Shown: piece by piece, positions 1-12,630 of the stretch
Numbering within the stretch: the stretch's first letter is position 1
How the letters are laid out: each line of letters begins with the position of its first letter
DNA from: Pseudomonas viridiflava
GTDB taxonomy: Bacteria; Pseudomonadota; Gammaproteobacteria; Pseudomonadales; Pseudomonadaceae
Assembly: GCF_900580675.1 (NCBI RefSeq)
Contig: NZ_UTBG01000154.1
Coordinates: 1 to 64,000 of the forward strand
DNA length: 64,000 nucleotides
Direction of reading: 5' to 3'
Notes under the pieces: model-generated
Seen by the model: only the letters and a program-made list of their open reading frames with translations
Database searches by the model: none
What the model was told of the DNA's origin: nothing
Position numbers and translations under genes: made by a program

Positions 1-108
1 GAAGGAATAAACAATCGAATAAAGGTGATCAAGCGGATGGCGTACGGTTACCGGGATAGCGAGTTCTTTTTCATGAAGATCAAGAGCGTCTTTCCCGGTA
101 ATCCGTGA
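1..108 (+). CDS. ISL3-family transposase, C-terminal fragment (cut by window edge)
   Basis: The first 35 codons are open from base 1 to a TGA at 106-108. They encode a basic tail containing NNRIKVIKRMAYGYRDSEFF, which is the conserved C-terminal end of ISL3-type (DDE_Tnp_ISL3) transposases. The rest of the gene lies outside the window, so I cannot say whether the element is intact. It converges on glmS, with a hairpin terminator between them. The insertion would be immediately 3' of glmS, a position also used by Tn7, although this is not a Tn7 protein. The family is recognised from a short tail only. Confidence 0.7.
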   Translation, partial: EGINNRIKVIKRMAYGYRDSEFFFMKIKSVFPGNP

Positions 109-115
109 AGAACCT

Positions 116-144
116 AAAAAAAGGGGTGCATTGGCGCCCCTTTT
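116..144. terminator. Bidirectional terminator between transposase and glmS
   Basis: A seven-A run (116-122) is followed by a 7-bp stem, 123-129 pairing with 134-140 (one G-T pair), with a 4-base loop and then TTTT. It can terminate the transposase transcript on the plus strand and glmS on the minus strand. Confidence 0.7.
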
Positions 145-168
145 CTATGTGTATACGCCTGCGCAGTA

Positions 169-2001
169 TTACTCCACCGTCACCGATTTCGCCAGGTTGC
201 GCGGCTGGTCGACGTCAGTGCCCTTGAGCACGGCGACGTAGTACGACAGCAGCTGCAGCGGGATGGTATAGAGGATCGGCGACAGGGTGTCGTGGATGTG
301 CGGCATGTTGATGACGTGGGTGCCTTCGCCATTGGTCATGCCGGCTTTTTCGTCGGCGAACACGATGAGTTGGCCGCCACGGGCGCGGACTTCCTGCAGG
401 TTGGACTTGAGCTTCTCCAGCAGTTCGTTGTTCGGCGCCACGGTGACCACTGGCATGTCGTCATCCACCAGGGCCAACGGGCCGTGCTTCAACTCGCCGG
501 CAGGGTAGGCTTCGGCGTGGATGTAGGAGATTTCCTTGAGCTTCAAGGAGCCTTCCATTGCTACCGGGTATTGCGCGCCACGGCCGAGGAACAGGGTGTG
601 GTTTTTGTCTGCGAACAGCTCGGCGACTTTTTCCACGGTGCTGTCCATGGCCAGGGCTTCGCCCAGGCGGGTTGGCAGGCGGCGCAGTTCTTCCACCAGG
701 CGCGCTTCGACGCCTTCGGCGAGGGTGCCGCGAACCTGGCCCAGGGACAGGGTGAGCAGCAATAGGCCGACCAGCTGGGTGGTGAAGGCTTTGGTCGACG
801 CTACGCCGATTTCGCGACCGGCCTGGGTCAGCAGCGTCAGGTCGGACTCACGCACCAGCGAGCTGATGCTGACGTTGCAGATCGCCAGGCTGGCGAGGAA
901 GCCCAGCTCTTTGGCGTTGCGCAGGGCGGCCAGGGTGTCAGCGGTTTCGCCGGACTGGGAGATGGTCACGAACAGGGTGTCAGGCTGCACCACCACTTTG
1001 CGGTAGCGGAATTCGCTGGCAACTTCGACCTGGCACGGGATGCCGGCCAGCTCTTCGAGCCAGTAACGCGCGACCATGCCCGCGTGGTAGCTGGTGCCGC
1101 AGGCGACGATTTGCACATTGCGCACTTTGGCGAACAGCTCGGCGGCCTGTGGGCCGAAGGCGTTGACCAGCACTTGCTTGTCACCCAGGCGACCTTCCAG
1201 GGTGCGCTGCACCACGGCCGGTTGCTCGTGGATTTCCTTGAGCATGAAGTGGCGGTACTCGCCCTTGTCGGCCGCTTCGGCGCCGTCCCGGTATTGCACG
1301 GCTTCGCGCTCGACGGAGTTGCCGTCCACGTCCCAGATCGCCACGCTTTCACGGCGAATGTCAGCGATATCGCCTTCTTCCAGGTACATGAAGCGGTCGG
1401 TGACCTGGCGCAGGGCCAGTTGGTCGGAGGCGAGGAAGTTCTCGCCCAGGCCCAGGCCGATCACCAGCGGGCTGCCACTGCGGGCTGCGACCACGCGGTC
1501 GGGTTGGCTGGCGCTGATCACCGCCAGGCCGTAGGCGCCATGCAGTTCCTTGACCGTGGCCTTGAGGGCGGTGGTCAGGTCGCTGTGGTCCTTGAGCTTG
1601 TGGTTGAGCAGGTGGGCGATGACTTCGGTGTCGGTGTCCGAGGTGAATACGTAGCCCAGGCCTTTGAGCTGTTCGCGCAGCACTTCGTGGTTTTCGATGA
1701 TGCCGTTGTGCACCACGGCCAGGTCACCGGAGAAGTGCGGGTGGGCGTTGCGTTCGCACGGGGCGCCGTGGGTGGCCCAGCGGGTGTGGGCGATGCCCAG
1801 GCGACCGACCAGCGGCTCGCCGGCCAGCGCCTGTTCCAACTCGCTGACTTTGCCCGGGCGACGCATGCGCTCGAGCTTGCCGGCGTTGGTGAAAACGGCC
1901 ACACCGGCGCTGTCGTAGCCGCGGTATTCCAGGCGTTTGAGGCCTTCAAGCAGGATAGCGGTGACGTTGCGTTCAGCGACTGCGCCTACAATTCCACACA
2001 T
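169..2001 (-). CDS. glmS: Glutamine--fructose-6-phosphate aminotransferase (isomerizing)
   Basis: Converts fructose-6-phosphate and glutamine to glucosamine-6-phosphate, the first step to UDP-GlcNAc for peptidoglycan and lipopolysaccharide; cytoplasmic. The 610-residue protein starts MCGIVGAV, so the nucleophile Cys2 of the class-II glutamine amidotransferase domain (about 2-220) is present. Two SIS sugar-isomerase domains follow (about 290-430 and 460-600), and it ends in the typical KSVTVE tail. The length is normal for the family. It lies 10 bases after the glmR stop on the same strand, so the two are probably co-transcribed. The leader is too short for a glmS ribozyme. Confidence 0.98.
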   Translation of the reverse strand: MCGIVGAVAERNVTAILLEGLKRLEYRGYDSAGVAVFTNAGKLERMRRPGKVSELEQALAGEPLVGRLGIAHTRWATHGAPCERNAHPHFSGDLAVVHNGIIENHEVLREQLKGLGYVFTSDTDTEVIAHLLNHKLKDHSDLTTALKATVKELHGAYGLAVISASQPDRVVAARSGSPLVIGLGLGENFLASDQLALRQVTDRFMYLEEGDIADIRRESVAIWDVDGNSVEREAVQYRDGAEAADKGEYRHFMLKEIHEQPAVVQRTLEGRLGDKQVLVNAFGPQAAELFAKVRNVQIVACGTSYHAGMVARYWLEELAGIPCQVEVASEFRYRKVVVQPDTLFVTISQSGETADTLAALRNAKELGFLASLAICNVSISSLVRESDLTLLTQAGREIGVASTKAFTTQLVGLLLLTLSLGQVRGTLAEGVEARLVEELRRLPTRLGEALAMDSTVEKVAELFADKNHTLFLGRGAQYPVAMEGSLKLKEISYIHAEAYPAGELKHGPLALVDDDMPVVTVAPNNELLEKLKSNLQEVRARGGQLIVFADEKAGMTNGEGTHVINMPHIHDTLSPILYTIPLQLLSYYVAVLKGTDVDQPRNLAKSVTVE

Positions 2002-2011
2002 GGTGTTTCTC

Positions 2012-2779
2012 CTAGATGACTGCCGCGCATATCAGCGTAATGCCGCGGGCTTGGATCTGGTCGCGGGCCTCAAGCGGCAGGCGATCATCAGTAATAAGGG
2101 TATGGACGCTGCTCCAGGGCAGTTCCAGGTTGGGGATCTTGCGGCCGATCTTGTCGGATTCGACCATCACCACTACTTCGCGAGCGACCTCGGCCATTAC
2201 GCGGCTCAGGCCCAGCAATTCGTTGAAGGTGGTGGTACCGCGCTGCAGATCGATGCCGTCGGCGCCGATGAACAGTTGATCAAAGTCGTAGGAACGCAGC
2301 ACCTGTTCGGCGACCTGGCCCTGGAACGAGTCCGAATGCGGGTCCCAGGTGCCGCCGGTCATCAGCAATACCGGCTCATGTTCCAGTTCGCTCAGGGCGC
2401 TGGCCACGTGCAGGGAGTTGGTCATGACCACCAGGCCAGGCTGATGGCCCAGCTCGGGGATCATCGCCGCGGTGGTGCTGCCGCTGTCGATAATGATGCG
2501 CGCGTGTTCGCGCAAACGTGTCACGGCTGCACGCGCGATGGCGCGCTTGTAGGCCGAGATCGGCTGGGCGGCGTCGCCGACCAGTTCCTGCGGCATGGTG
2601 ATCGCGCCACCGTAGCGACGCAGCAGCAGGCCGTTGCTTTCGAGGGCGGCGAGGTCCTTGCGAATGGTCACTTCCGAGGTTTCGAAACGCTTGGCCAATT
2701 CGTCCACACTGACTTCGCCCTGCTCGTTGAGCAAGGCGAGGATGTTGTGGCGACGTTGGGGGGTATTTCGTTTCGACAT
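2012..2779 (-). CDS. glmR: DeoR-family transcriptional regulator GlmR
   Basis: A 255-residue DeoR-family repressor. The N-terminal winged helix (about 6-60) contains [20 protein letters not shown] and the recognition-helix stretch [14 protein letters not shown]. The C-terminal DeoRC sugar-phosphate-sensing domain (about 75-230) has a [13 protein letters not shown] segment. I chose the ATG at 2779 because [13 protein letters not shown] is the usual N-terminus in pseudomonads; a TTG 39 bases upstream only lengthens it. It sits directly upstream of glmS in the same orientation, as in other Pseudomonas. It is likely to respond to an amino-sugar phosphate, although the ligand cannot be read from the sequence. 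Confidence 0.9.
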   Translation of the reverse strand: MSKRNTPQRRHNILALLNEQGEVSVDELAKRFETSEVTIRKDLAALESNGLLLRRYGGAITMPQELVGDAAQPISAYKRAIARAAVTRLREHARIIIDSGSTTAAMIPELGHQPGLVVMTNSLHVASALSELEHEPVLLMTGGTWDPHSDSFQGQVAEQVLRSYDFDQLFIGADGIDLQRGTTTFNELLGLSRVMAEVAREVVVMVESDKIGRKIPNLELPWSSVHTLITDDRLPLEARDQIQARGITLICAAVI

Positions 2780-2790
2780 GGTGATGATAA

Positions 2791-2842
2791 GTTTCGTTTC
2801 GAAAGATAACGAAGGCAATCAAAACCTATTAGCGAAAGATCG
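2791..2842 (-). promoter_or_regulatory. Possible DeoR-type operator region upstream of glmR
   Basis: Between the glmR start and the REPIN are repeated TTTCG/CGAAA words (GTTTCGTTTCGAAAG, AACGAAGG, GCGAAAGA). DeoR/GlpR-type proteins commonly bind such T/A-flanked repeats, so GlmR autoregulation is plausible. This is inference from motif style; no promoter boxes were defined. Confidence 0.35.
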
Positions 2843-2881
2843 TCAAGCAGGCAATCAAAATTCTTAAACCAATACAAATCA

Positions 2882-2974
2882 AATGTGGGAGCGGGCTTGC
2901 TCGCGAATGCGGTGTGTCAGCCCCAGATGATGTGACTGAACGTTCGCATTCGCGAGCAAGCCCGCTCCCACATT
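2882..2974. repeat. REPIN, type GAGCGGGCTTGCTCGCGA
   Basis: Two 30-base arms, 2882-2911 and 2945-2974, are exact reverse complements around a 33-base spacer. Each arm begins with TGTGGGAGCGGGCTTGCTCG. This head-to-head REP pair is typical of P. fluorescens genomes. It lies between glmR and glmU and is followed by an exact DnaA box at 2997-3005. Confidence 0.95.
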
Positions 2975-3006
2975 GATTTTTTATTGCTGCTGAGACTGTG
3001 GATAAC

Positions 3007-4374
3007 TCAGGTCTTTTTGATTTTGACCGGGCGTTTCCAGCCGTCGATGTTGCGCTGGCGTGCACGTGCCACGGCCAGCTGGGACTTATCCACATCCTGG
3101 TTGATGGTCGAGCCCGCCGCCGTGTTCGAGCCATCCCCGATGGTGACTGGCGCAATGAGCGAATTGTTGGAGCCGATGAACACGTCTTCGCCAATCGTCG
3201 TCTGGTACTTGTTGGCGCCATCGTAGTTACAGGTGATTGCGCCGGCGCCAATGTTGCTGCGCGCCCCGATTGTGGCGTCACCGAGGTAGGCCAAGTGGCC
3301 AGCCTTCGCCTCGTCGCCCATCACCGCGTTCTTCAGCTCGACGAAATTACCCACGTGCGCCCTGGCGCCCATCACTGTGCCCGGACGCAGACGCGCAAAC
3401 GGGCCGGCGTCACTGCCCTCGCCCATCACGGCGCCGTCGATATGGCTGTTCGCTTTCACCACCACACCTTTGCGCAAGGTGCTGTCCTTGATCACGCAGT
3501 TCGGGCCGATCACTACGTCGTCTTCGATGATCACGCGGCCTTCGAGGATCACGTTGATATCGATCAGCACATCGCGGCCCACGCTGACTTCACCGCGCAC
3601 ATCAAAACGCGCCGGGTCACGCAAGGTGACGCCCTGGGCCATCAGGCGGCGGCCTTCGCGCAGTTGGTAGTGACGCTCAAGCTCTGCCAGCTGTTTGCGG
3701 TCGTTGGCGCCCTGCACTTCCATCGGGTCGTGAGGCTGCTCGGTGGCGACCAGCAGGCCATCACTCACGGCCATCTCGATCACGTCGGTGAGGTAGTACT
3801 CGCCTTGGGCATTGTTGTTGGACAGGCGGCTCATCCAGTCGGCGAGCTTGTTGGCAGGCACAGCAAGAATGCCAGTGTTGCCTTCGGTGATGGCGCGCTG
3901 GGCCTCGCCGGCATCCTTATGCTCGACGATGGCCGCGACCTTGCCGTCGGCGTTACGCACGATGCGGCCATAACCGGTGGGGTCGTCCAGCTCGACAGTG
4001 AGCAGGCCCATCTGGCCAGGTACCACGTGTTTAAGCAGGCGTTGCAGGGTTTCCACTTCAATCAGCGGTACATCGCCGTAGAGGATCAGCACTGTGTCGG
4101 CCGTGATGAACGGCACGGCCTGGGCGGTGGCGTGGCCGGTGCCCAGTTGCTTGTCTTGCAGCACGAAATTCAGGTCATCCGCAGCCAGGCGCTCACGCAC
4201 CACATCGGCACCGTGGCCGATGACGACGTGGATGCGTTGTGGGTCCAGCTGCCGGGCGCTGTGGATAACGTGGCCAAGCATGGAGTTGCCCGCAACCGGG
4301 TGCAGCACCTTGGGCAGGGCCGAACGCATGCGGGTGCCCTGGCCTGCGGCGAGAATGACGATTTCAAGAGACAT
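3007..4374 (-). CDS. glmU: Bifunctional UDP-GlcNAc pyrophosphorylase / glucosamine-1-P acetyltransferase
   Basis: Acetylates glucosamine-1-phosphate and then uridylates it to UDP-GlcNAc, the last two steps of the pathway begun by GlmS. The 455-residue protein has the nucleotidyltransferase signature [11 protein letters not shown] at residues 7-17. A left-handed beta-helix of hexapeptide repeats runs from about 250 to 450 (for example [19 protein letters not shown]). A basic C-terminal tail follows. The length matches the family. The start ATG at 4374 is clear. It is separated from the atp operon by a strong terminator, so it has its own promoter or reads from one near 4375-4434. Confidence 0.98.
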   Translation of the reverse strand: MSLEIVILAAGQGTRMRSALPKVLHPVAGNSMLGHVIHSARQLDPQRIHVVIGHGADVVRERLAADDLNFVLQDKQLGTGHATAQAVPFITADTVLILYGDVPLIEVETLQRLLKHVVPGQMGLLTVELDDPTGYGRIVRNADGKVAAIVEHKDAGEAQRAITEGNTGILAVPANKLADWMSRLSNNNAQGEYYLTDVIEMAVSDGLLVATEQPHDPMEVQGANDRKQLAELERHYQLREGRRLMAQGVTLRDPARFDVRGEVSVGRDVLIDINVILEGRVIIEDDVVIGPNCVIKDSTLRKGVVVKANSHIDGAVMGEGSDAGPFARLRPGTVMGARAHVGNFVELKNAVMGDEAKAGHLAYLGDATIGARSNIGAGAITCNYDGANKYQTTIGEDVFIGSNNSLIAPVTIGDGSNTAAGSTINQDVDKSQLAVARARQRNIDGWKRPVKIKKT

Positions 4375-4434
4375 GAATGGCTACCAATCCTGGGCGGTCC
4401 GGCTTCAGACCTGAGAAGTGTTTTGCTAAAAAAG

Positions 4435-4462
4435 AAAAAGGGTAGCCGAGGCTACCCTTTTT
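4435..4462. terminator. Terminator of the atp operon
   Basis: AAAAA, a GGGTAGC / GCTACCC stem (4440-4446 with 4451-4457) with loop CGAG, then TTTTT. It is symmetric, so it would work on either strand; by context it ends the atp transcript on the minus strand, 35 bases after atpC. Confidence 0.9.
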
Positions 4463-4497
4463 AATCAATCGCGCATGAAGCATCACGGCGTGGCCGC

Positions 4498-4914
4498 TTA
4501 CTTCTTGCGGATCTGCTGGAGCGTGCGCAGCTGAGCTGCAGCCTCGGCCAGACGTACAGCAGCAGCGCTGTAGTCGAAGTCCGCACCCTTTTCGTTCAGG
4601 GCCTTCTCGGCAGCCTTGACGGCTTCCTGAGCAGAAGCTTCATCCAGGTCGCCAGCACGTTGCACGGTGTCGGCAAGTACCTTGACCATGTTCGGCTGAA
4701 CCTCGAGGAAACCACCGGAGATGTAAAACACCTCACGTTCCCCGCCTTGCTTGGTCAGAGTGATCGGACCTGGCTTCAAGCTGGTGATCAATGGCGCGTG
4801 GCCCATGGCAATACCCAGGTCACCGAGTTCGCCGTGTGCAATCACCATTTCTACCAGACCGGAGAAGATTTCCCCTTCCGCGCTGACGATATCGCAATGG
4901 ACTGTCATAGCCAT
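4498..4914 (-). CDS. atpC: F1Fo ATP synthase epsilon subunit
   Basis: Central-stalk subunit of F1 that couples gamma rotation to the c-ring and inhibits ATP hydrolysis. The 138 residues comprise the N-terminal beta-sandwich (about 1-85, with [17 protein letters not shown]) and the C-terminal helical hairpin (about 90-138). It is the last gene of the complete nine-gene atp operon, 44 bases after atpD, and is followed by a strong hairpin terminator. A second in-frame ATG two codons in could also serve as the start. Confidence 0.97.
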   Translation of the reverse strand: MAMTVHCDIVSAEGEIFSGLVEMVIAHGELGDLGIAMGHAPLITSLKPGPITLTKQGGEREVFYISGGFLEVQPNMVKVLADTVQRAGDLDEASAQEAVKAAEKALNEKGADFDYSAAAVRLAEAAAQLRTLQQIRKK

Positions 4915-4958
4915 CTGATTGCCTCAACCTGATGAGCGCCCGTTGCCGGGCGCCGGGA

Positions 4959-6362
<1,404 letters not shown>

Positions 6363-7223
6363 TTAAACCGCGGCAGCGCCGCCGACGATTTCCGAGATCT
6401 CTTGGGTGATCGCAGCCTGACGCGCCTTGTTGTAGATCAGCTGCAAATCGCTGATCAGATCACCGGCGTTATCGGTAGCGTTTTTCATCGCGATCATCCG
6501 CGCGGCTTGTTCAGCTGCGTTGTTCTCGACCACCGCCTGGTACACCTGCGACTCCACGTAGCGCACCATCAAGCCGTCAAGCAGCTCTTTGGCGTCTGGT
6601 TCGTAGAGGTAGTCCCAGTGGTGCTTGAGTTCCTGATCCGGAGTCGCCACCAGTGGAATCAATTGCTCCACGGTTGGCTGCTGGGTCATGGTGTTGATGA
6701 ACTTGTTGGATACCACGGAGAGGCGGTCAATCCGGCCTTCCAGGTACGCATCCAGCATCACCTTCACACTGCCGATCAAATCATTGATCGACGGCTCTTC
6801 ACCCAGGTGGCTGATAGCTGCAACGACGTTACCGCCGAAGTTGCGGAAAAAGGCCGCACCCTTGCTACCAACAACACACAGATCGATCTCGACGCCTTTT
6901 TCGCGGTTTACCGCCATGTCCTTGACCAGGGCCTTGAACAGGTTGGTATTCAAACCACCGCACAAACCACGGTCACTGCTCACGACCACATAACCCACAC
7001 GCTTAACTTCGCGCTCGATCATGAAGGGATGGCGGTATTCCGGGTTGGCGTTGGCCAGATGCCCAATTACCTGGCGGATACGCTCCGCATAAGGACGGCT
7101 AGCAGCCATGCGCATTTGTGCCTTGCGCATTTTGCTGACCGCCACTTTTTCCATGGCGCTGGTAATCTTTTGCGTGCTTTTGATGCTCGCAATCTTACTG
7201 CGAATCTCTTTTGCGCCTGCCAT
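6363..7223 (-). CDS. atpG: F1Fo ATP synthase gamma subunit
   Basis: The rotating shaft of F1. The 286-residue protein begins [20 protein letters not shown], the N-terminal coiled-coil helix with the conserved ITSAMEKVA segment. It ends with the paired C-terminal helix (about 230-286), which contains [18 protein letters not shown]. The central Rossmann-like fold spans about 75-210. The length is normal. It is preceded by atpA and followed after 27 bases by atpD. Confidence 0.98.
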   Translation of the reverse strand: MAGAKEIRSKIASIKSTQKITSAMEKVAVSKMRKAQMRMAASRPYAERIRQVIGHLANANPEYRHPFMIEREVKRVGYVVVSSDRGLCGGLNTNLFKALVKDMAVNREKGVEIDLCVVGSKGAAFFRNFGGNVVAAISHLGEEPSINDLIGSVKVMLDAYLEGRIDRLSVVSNKFINTMTQQPTVEQLIPLVATPDQELKHHWDYLYEPDAKELLDGLMVRYVESQVYQAVVENNAAEQAARMIAMKNATDNAGDLISDLQLIYNKARQAAITQEISEIVGGAAAV

Positions 7224-7273
7224 GTAACACCTATCAGGTTAGCAAGCGGGAGCCTTGCGGCTCCCGCTGCGGC

Positions 7274-8818
7274 TTACCAGGTTTGGGTGGCCTTGAACTT
7301 CTCGATACCGGCTTTCAGGCCAGCGTCGATCTCGTCATTGAAGTCACCCTTCACGTTGATCTTGGCCAACAAGTCGGCGTGATCGCGGTTGAAGTAAGCA
7401 ATCAGCGCTTGTTCAAAGCTGCCGACCTTGGTGATTTCGACGTCAGTCAGGAACCCACGCTCAGCGGCATACAGCGACAACGCCATGTCAGCGATCGACA
7501 TTGGGGCGTATTGCTTCTGCTTCATCAGCTCGGTAACGCGCTGACCATGCTCAAGTTGCTTACGGGTCGCTTCGTCCAGGTCAGAAGCGAACTGGGCGAA
7601 TGCCGCCAGTTCACGGTACTGAGCCAGAGCGGTACGGATACCACCGGAGAGCTTCTTGATGATCTTGGTCTGAGCGGCACCACCCACACGGGATACCGAA
7701 ACACCAGCGTTCACAGCAGGACGGATCCCGGAGTTGAACATGGCCGATTCCAGGAAGATCTGACCGTCGGTGATGGAAATCACGTTGGTCGGAACGAACG
7801 CGGAAACGTCGCCAGCCTGGGTTTCGATGATCGGCAGTGCGGTCAGGGAACCGGTTTTGCCGGTCACTGCGCCGTTGGTGAACTTCTCTACGTACTCTTC
7901 CGAAACGCGGGATGCGCGCTCCAGCAGACGGGAGTGGAGATAGAACACGTCGCCTGGGTAAGCTTCACGGCCTGGTGGACGGCGCAGTAGCAGGGAAATC
8001 TGGCGGTAAGCCACTGCTTGCTTGGACAGATCGTCATAAACGATCAGCGCGTCTTCACCGCGGTCGCGGAAGAATTCGCCCATGGTGCAACCGGAGTACG
8101 GTGCCAGGAATTGCAGCGCAGGAGATTCCGAAGCACTGGCAGCCACGATGATCGTGTTGGCCAGGGCGCCGTTCTCTTCCAGCTTGCGAACCACGTTGGC
8201 GATGGTCGATTGCTTCTGACCGATTGCTACGTAGACGCAGAAAATGCCGCTGTCTTTCTGGTTGATGATCGCGTCGATGGCCAGAGCGGTTTTACCGATC
8301 TGACGGTCACCGATGATCAGCTCACGCTGGCCACGGCCGACTGGGATCATGGCATCGACAGCTTTGTAGCCAGTCTGTACAGGCTGGTCTACCGACTTAC
8401 GCCAGATCACGCCTGGAGCAACTTTCTCGACCGCATCGGTCTCGGTGTTGCCCAGTGGACCTTTGCCGTCAACAGGGTTACCCAGTGCGTCGACTACGCG
8501 ACCCAGCAGTTCCTTACCAACCGGAACTTCCAGGATGCGGCCTGTGCACTTGGCGCTCATGCCTTCAGCCAGACTGGTGTACGCGCCCAATACAACGGCA
8601 CCTACGGAGTCTTGCTCCAGGTTGAGGGCCATACCGTAGACGCCGCCCGGAAACTCGATCATCTCGCCGTACATTACGTCGGCCAGACCGTGAATCCGCA
8701 CGATGCCATCAGATACGCTGACGACAGTGCCTTCGTTACGGGCTTGGGAGGTCACATCGAGCTTGTCGATGCGGCCCTTGATAATTTCACTTATTTCGGA
8801 AGGATTGAGTTGCTGCAT
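7274..8818 (-). CDS. atpA: F1Fo ATP synthase alpha subunit
   Basis: Regulatory nucleotide-binding F1 subunit that forms the hexamer with beta. The 514 residues show Walker [14 protein letters not shown] (about residue 170) and the alpha signature [14 protein letters not shown] (about 365-378). N-terminal beta-barrel and C-terminal helical domains flank the core. It starts [17 protein letters not shown], the membrane-distal helix that contacts delta. Length and order are standard. Confidence 0.99.
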   Translation of the reverse strand: MQQLNPSEISEIIKGRIDKLDVTSQARNEGTVVSVSDGIVRIHGLADVMYGEMIEFPGGVYGMALNLEQDSVGAVVLGAYTSLAEGMSAKCTGRILEVPVGKELLGRVVDALGNPVDGKGPLGNTETDAVEKVAPGVIWRKSVDQPVQTGYKAVDAMIPVGRGQRELIIGDRQIGKTALAIDAIINQKDSGIFCVYVAIGQKQSTIANVVRKLEENGALANTIIVAASASESPALQFLAPYSGCTMGEFFRDRGEDALIVYDDLSKQAVAYRQISLLLRRPPGREAYPGDVFYLHSRLLERASRVSEEYVEKFTNGAVTGKTGSLTALPIIETQAGDVSAFVPTNVISITDGQIFLESAMFNSGIRPAVNAGVSVSRVGGAAQTKIIKKLSGGIRTALAQYRELAAFAQFASDLDEATRKQLEHGQRVTELMKQKQYAPMSIADMALSLYAAERGFLTDVEITKVGSFEQALIAYFNRDHADLLAKINVKGDFNDEIDAGLKAGIEKFKATQTW

Positions 8819-8839
8819 TGCTCTGCTGCCCCTTCAAAC

Positions 8840-9376
8840 TCAAGATTTCAATGCTTCGGCAAGATTCGCGAGTTTGCCGCGAATCGAGCCATCGATAACC
8901 AGGTCGCCGGCGCGAATGACAACACCCCCAATGAGGGACTTGTCTTCCGCAACTTGCAGGCGCACTTCCCGGTCGAGTCGTGCACTGAGAACCTTGGCGA
9001 GTTTGTCTTGCTGTTCTTGGTTCAATGCGAAAGCACTGGTGACTTCAACGTCTACCGACTTCTCTTGCTCGGCCTTGTACAGGTCGAACAGAGCGGCGAT
9101 CTCCGGCAAAAGCGGGAGACGGTCGTTTTCGGCAACGACGTGGATGAAGTTCTGCACTTTCACATCAAACTTGTCGCCGCACACTTCAATAAAAGTGGCG
9201 GCCTTGTCTGCGCTCGTCAGTCGCGGGGCCTTGAGCACGCGCTGCATCGTGTCGTCTTGCGACACTGCTGCAGCCAGGCCGAGCATGGCTGACCAAGAGG
9301 CCAGCTGCTGGTGGGCCTGGGCGTGCTCGAAGGCTGCCTTAGCGTAAGGTCGGGCCAACGTGGTCAATTCTGCCAT
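8840..9376 (-). CDS. atpH: F1Fo ATP synthase delta subunit
   Basis: Links the top of F1 to the peripheral stalk formed by subunit b. The 178-residue protein opens [19 protein letters not shown], the conserved N-terminal helical domain that binds alpha. The C-terminal domain includes [18 protein letters not shown], the family signature near residue 145. It lies between atpF and atpA with gaps of 12 and 21 bases. Confidence 0.98.
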   Translation of the reverse strand: MAELTTLARPYAKAAFEHAQAHQQLASWSAMLGLAAAVSQDDTMQRVLKAPRLTSADKAATFIEVCGDKFDVKVQNFIHVVAENDRLPLLPEIAALFDLYKAEQEKSVDVEVTSAFALNQEQQDKLAKVLSARLDREVRLQVAEDKSLIGGVVIRAGDLVIDGSIRGKLANLAEALKS

Positions 9377-9388
9377 GATCGCCCTCGC

Positions 9389-9859
9389 TTAAATTTCAGC
9401 AGCCAGTTTGTTTACCAGCTCCGCGTGCGCGTTTTGATCGATTGTGGCACCCAGGATCTTCTCTGCACCGCCGACGGCCAGAGCACCCAATTGGGCACGC
9501 AGCGCGTCTTTGACACTGTTCAGTTCCTGTTCGATCTCGGCCTGAGCCTGAACCTTCACACGGTCAGCGTCGATACGGGCTTTTTCAACAGCCTCTTCAA
9601 CAATCTGATTACCGCGTTTCTTGGCTTGCTCAATGATTTCAGCTGCCTGTGCCTTAGCATCGCGCAGTTGGAGGCCCGCTTTCTCTTGGGCCAACTCCAG
9701 GTCGCGAGCTGCACGGGAGGCAGCGTCCAGCCCATCTGCGATCTTCTTCTGACGTTCGTGCAAAGCGGCGATGACCGGAGGCCATACGAACTTCATGCAG
9801 AAAACGACAAAAATCAAGAACGCTAAGGACTGACCAATAATGGTTGCATTAATGTTCAC
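9389..9859 (-). CDS. atpF: F1Fo ATP synthase subunit b
   Basis: Peripheral-stalk subunit anchored in the membrane. I place the start at the GTG at 9859, giving 156 residues that begin [15 protein letters not shown], because this is the usual N-terminus and GAGG lies just upstream. An earlier in-frame start adds 12 atypical residues. One transmembrane helix (about 6-27) leads into a long charged helix (about 30-150) rich in Ala, Glu, Gln and Lys that forms the dimeric coiled coil. The order between atpE and atpH is standard. Confidence 0.95.
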   Translation of the reverse strand: MNINATIIGQSLAFLIFVVFCMKFVWPPVIAALHERQKKIADGLDAASRAARDLELAQEKAGLQLRDAKAQAAEIIEQAKKRGNQIVEEAVEKARIDADRVKVQAQAEIEQELNSVKDALRAQLGALAVGGAEKILGATIDQNAHAELVNKLAAEI

Positions 9860-9915
9860 GCCAATACCTCGCTCATTCGTTGCACAACACACCAATCACT
9901 CGAAAAGACGAGTGA

Positions 9916-10188
<273 letters not shown>

Positions 10189-10260
10189 TTACGTCGTATG
10201 GTTTAGGTTTTTTAGATTTTAAAGCGGTAAAACAAATCGTTTCATAGCCCTGGTGGGCCA

Positions 10261-10282
10261 CCTTCCCGTTTTACCGGGAAGG
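10261..10282 (-). other. Stem-loop in the atpB-atpE intercistronic leader
   Basis: An 8-bp perfect stem (10261-10268 with 10275-10282) with a 6-base loop lies in the 133-base gap between atpB and atpE. No U-tract follows on the minus strand, so it is not a canonical terminator. In enterics this intercistronic region boosts atpE translation; a similar role or an RNA-stability role is inferred here. Confidence 0.5.
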
Positions 10283-10306
10283 ACATCAGACTAGTCGAGA
10301 CTGGTC

Positions 10307-11603
<1,297 letters not shown>

Positions 11604-11677
11604 TCTTGCTCCTCAATGGTCGGCTGCCGGAAATCAATAACTTGGCATAATTTGTGCCGACAAAATGCGCGCAGAGT

Positions 11678-11699
11678 ATAGGGGCGGTTCTGCCCCTAT
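11678..11699. terminator. Hairpin downstream of parB (weak terminator candidate)
   Basis: An 8-bp perfect stem ATAGGGGC / GCCCCTAT (11678-11685 with 11692-11699) with a 6-base loop sits between parB and atpI. No U-run follows on the minus strand, so termination is uncertain. It could also be a leader structure of the atp operon. Confidence 0.35.
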
Positions 11700-11748
11700 T
11701 CAACTGTCGGGTAGTGATTTCCGATCACACGCTACATAAGCAAATGTT

Positions 11749-12621
11749 TCAGCGGATGTGGGCAAGGACACCCTGGAGCTCATCAAGGGAGTTATATCCG
11801 ATGACTAACTGCCCTTTGCCTTTCTTGCCGTGGCGAATTTGCACCGCAGAGCCCAGGCGCTCGGCCAGGCGCTGCTCGAGGCGCGCGATATCCGGATCAG
11901 TTTTGGCCGTTTCGACGGGTGCAGGTTTGCCGCTCAGCCATTGGCGAACCAGCGCCTCGGTCTGACGAACGGTGAGCCCTCGTGCGACAACGTGTCGCGC
12001 CCCTTCAACCTGTTGATTTTCCGGCAAACCGAGCAAAGCACGGGCGTGGCCCATCTCCAGGTCGCCATGGGACAACATGGTCTTGATCACTTCCGGCAGC
12101 GCAATCAGACGCAGCAAGTTGGAAACGGTGACACGGGACTTGCCCACCGCATCGGCCACTTGTTGCTGGGTCAGCTGGAATTCATGCTGCAGACGCTGCA
12201 ACGCGATCGCTTCTTCGATCGGGTTGAGGTCTTCACGCTGGATGTTCTCGATCAACGCCATGGCGATGGCGGTTTCATCCGGCACATCGCGCACCATCGC
12301 CGGGATGGTCTCTTTGCCGGCCTGCTGGCTGGCGCGCCAGCGGCGTTCACCGGCGATGATTTCAAAACGGCCGCCGCCAATCGGGCGCACCACGATCGGC
12401 TGCATCACGCCCTGGGCCTTGATTGAATTGGCCAGTTCTTCCAGCGCCTGGGGGTCCATGTCCCGGCGTGGCTGGTATTTGCCACGCTGGATCAGGTCCA
12501 GCGGCAGGTGCTGCAACTCGCGCTCGTCGGCCTGCACCGCTTGTTCTTCAAGCGATGTGACGGTCGGACCACTCAGCAGTGCATCCAGTCCACGTCCGAG
12601 ACCTCGTTTCTTGACGGCCAT
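11749..12621 (-). CDS. parB: Chromosome-partitioning protein ParB
   Basis: CTP-dependent clamp that loads at parS and spreads to organise and segregate the origin region. The 290-residue protein has the N-terminal ParB/Srx domain (about 35-130), with the CTP-binding arginine motif GERRWRAS. A central helix-turn-helix follows (LTQQQVADAVGKSRVTVSNL, about 155-175), then a C-terminal dimerisation domain. It starts MAVKKRGLGRGLDALLSG, the ParA-stimulating N-terminal peptide. parA is 9 bases upstream. Its target parS sites are present at 28154, 28784 and 31330. Confidence 0.98.
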   Translation of the reverse strand: MAVKKRGLGRGLDALLSGPTVTSLEEQAVQADERELQHLPLDLIQRGKYQPRRDMDPQALEELANSIKAQGVMQPIVVRPIGGGRFEIIAGERRWRASQQAGKETIPAMVRDVPDETAIAMALIENIQREDLNPIEEAIALQRLQHEFQLTQQQVADAVGKSRVTVSNLLRLIALPEVIKTMLSHGDLEMGHARALLGLPENQQVEGARHVVARGLTVRQTEALVRQWLSGKPAPVETAKTDPDIARLEQRLAERLGSAVQIRHGKKGKGQLVIGYNSLDELQGVLAHIR

Positions 12622-12630
12622 GGGGTTTCC

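Noticed and set aside
2002..2011. glmS ribozyme/riboswitch
   Set aside because: Only 10 bases separate glmR and glmS, so no room exists for it. GlmR-type control is the pseudomonad arrangement.
2882..2974. Repeats considered as a CRISPR fragment
   Set aside because: The repeats are paired inverted REP units at scattered loci, with no regular direct-repeat spacing and no cas genes.
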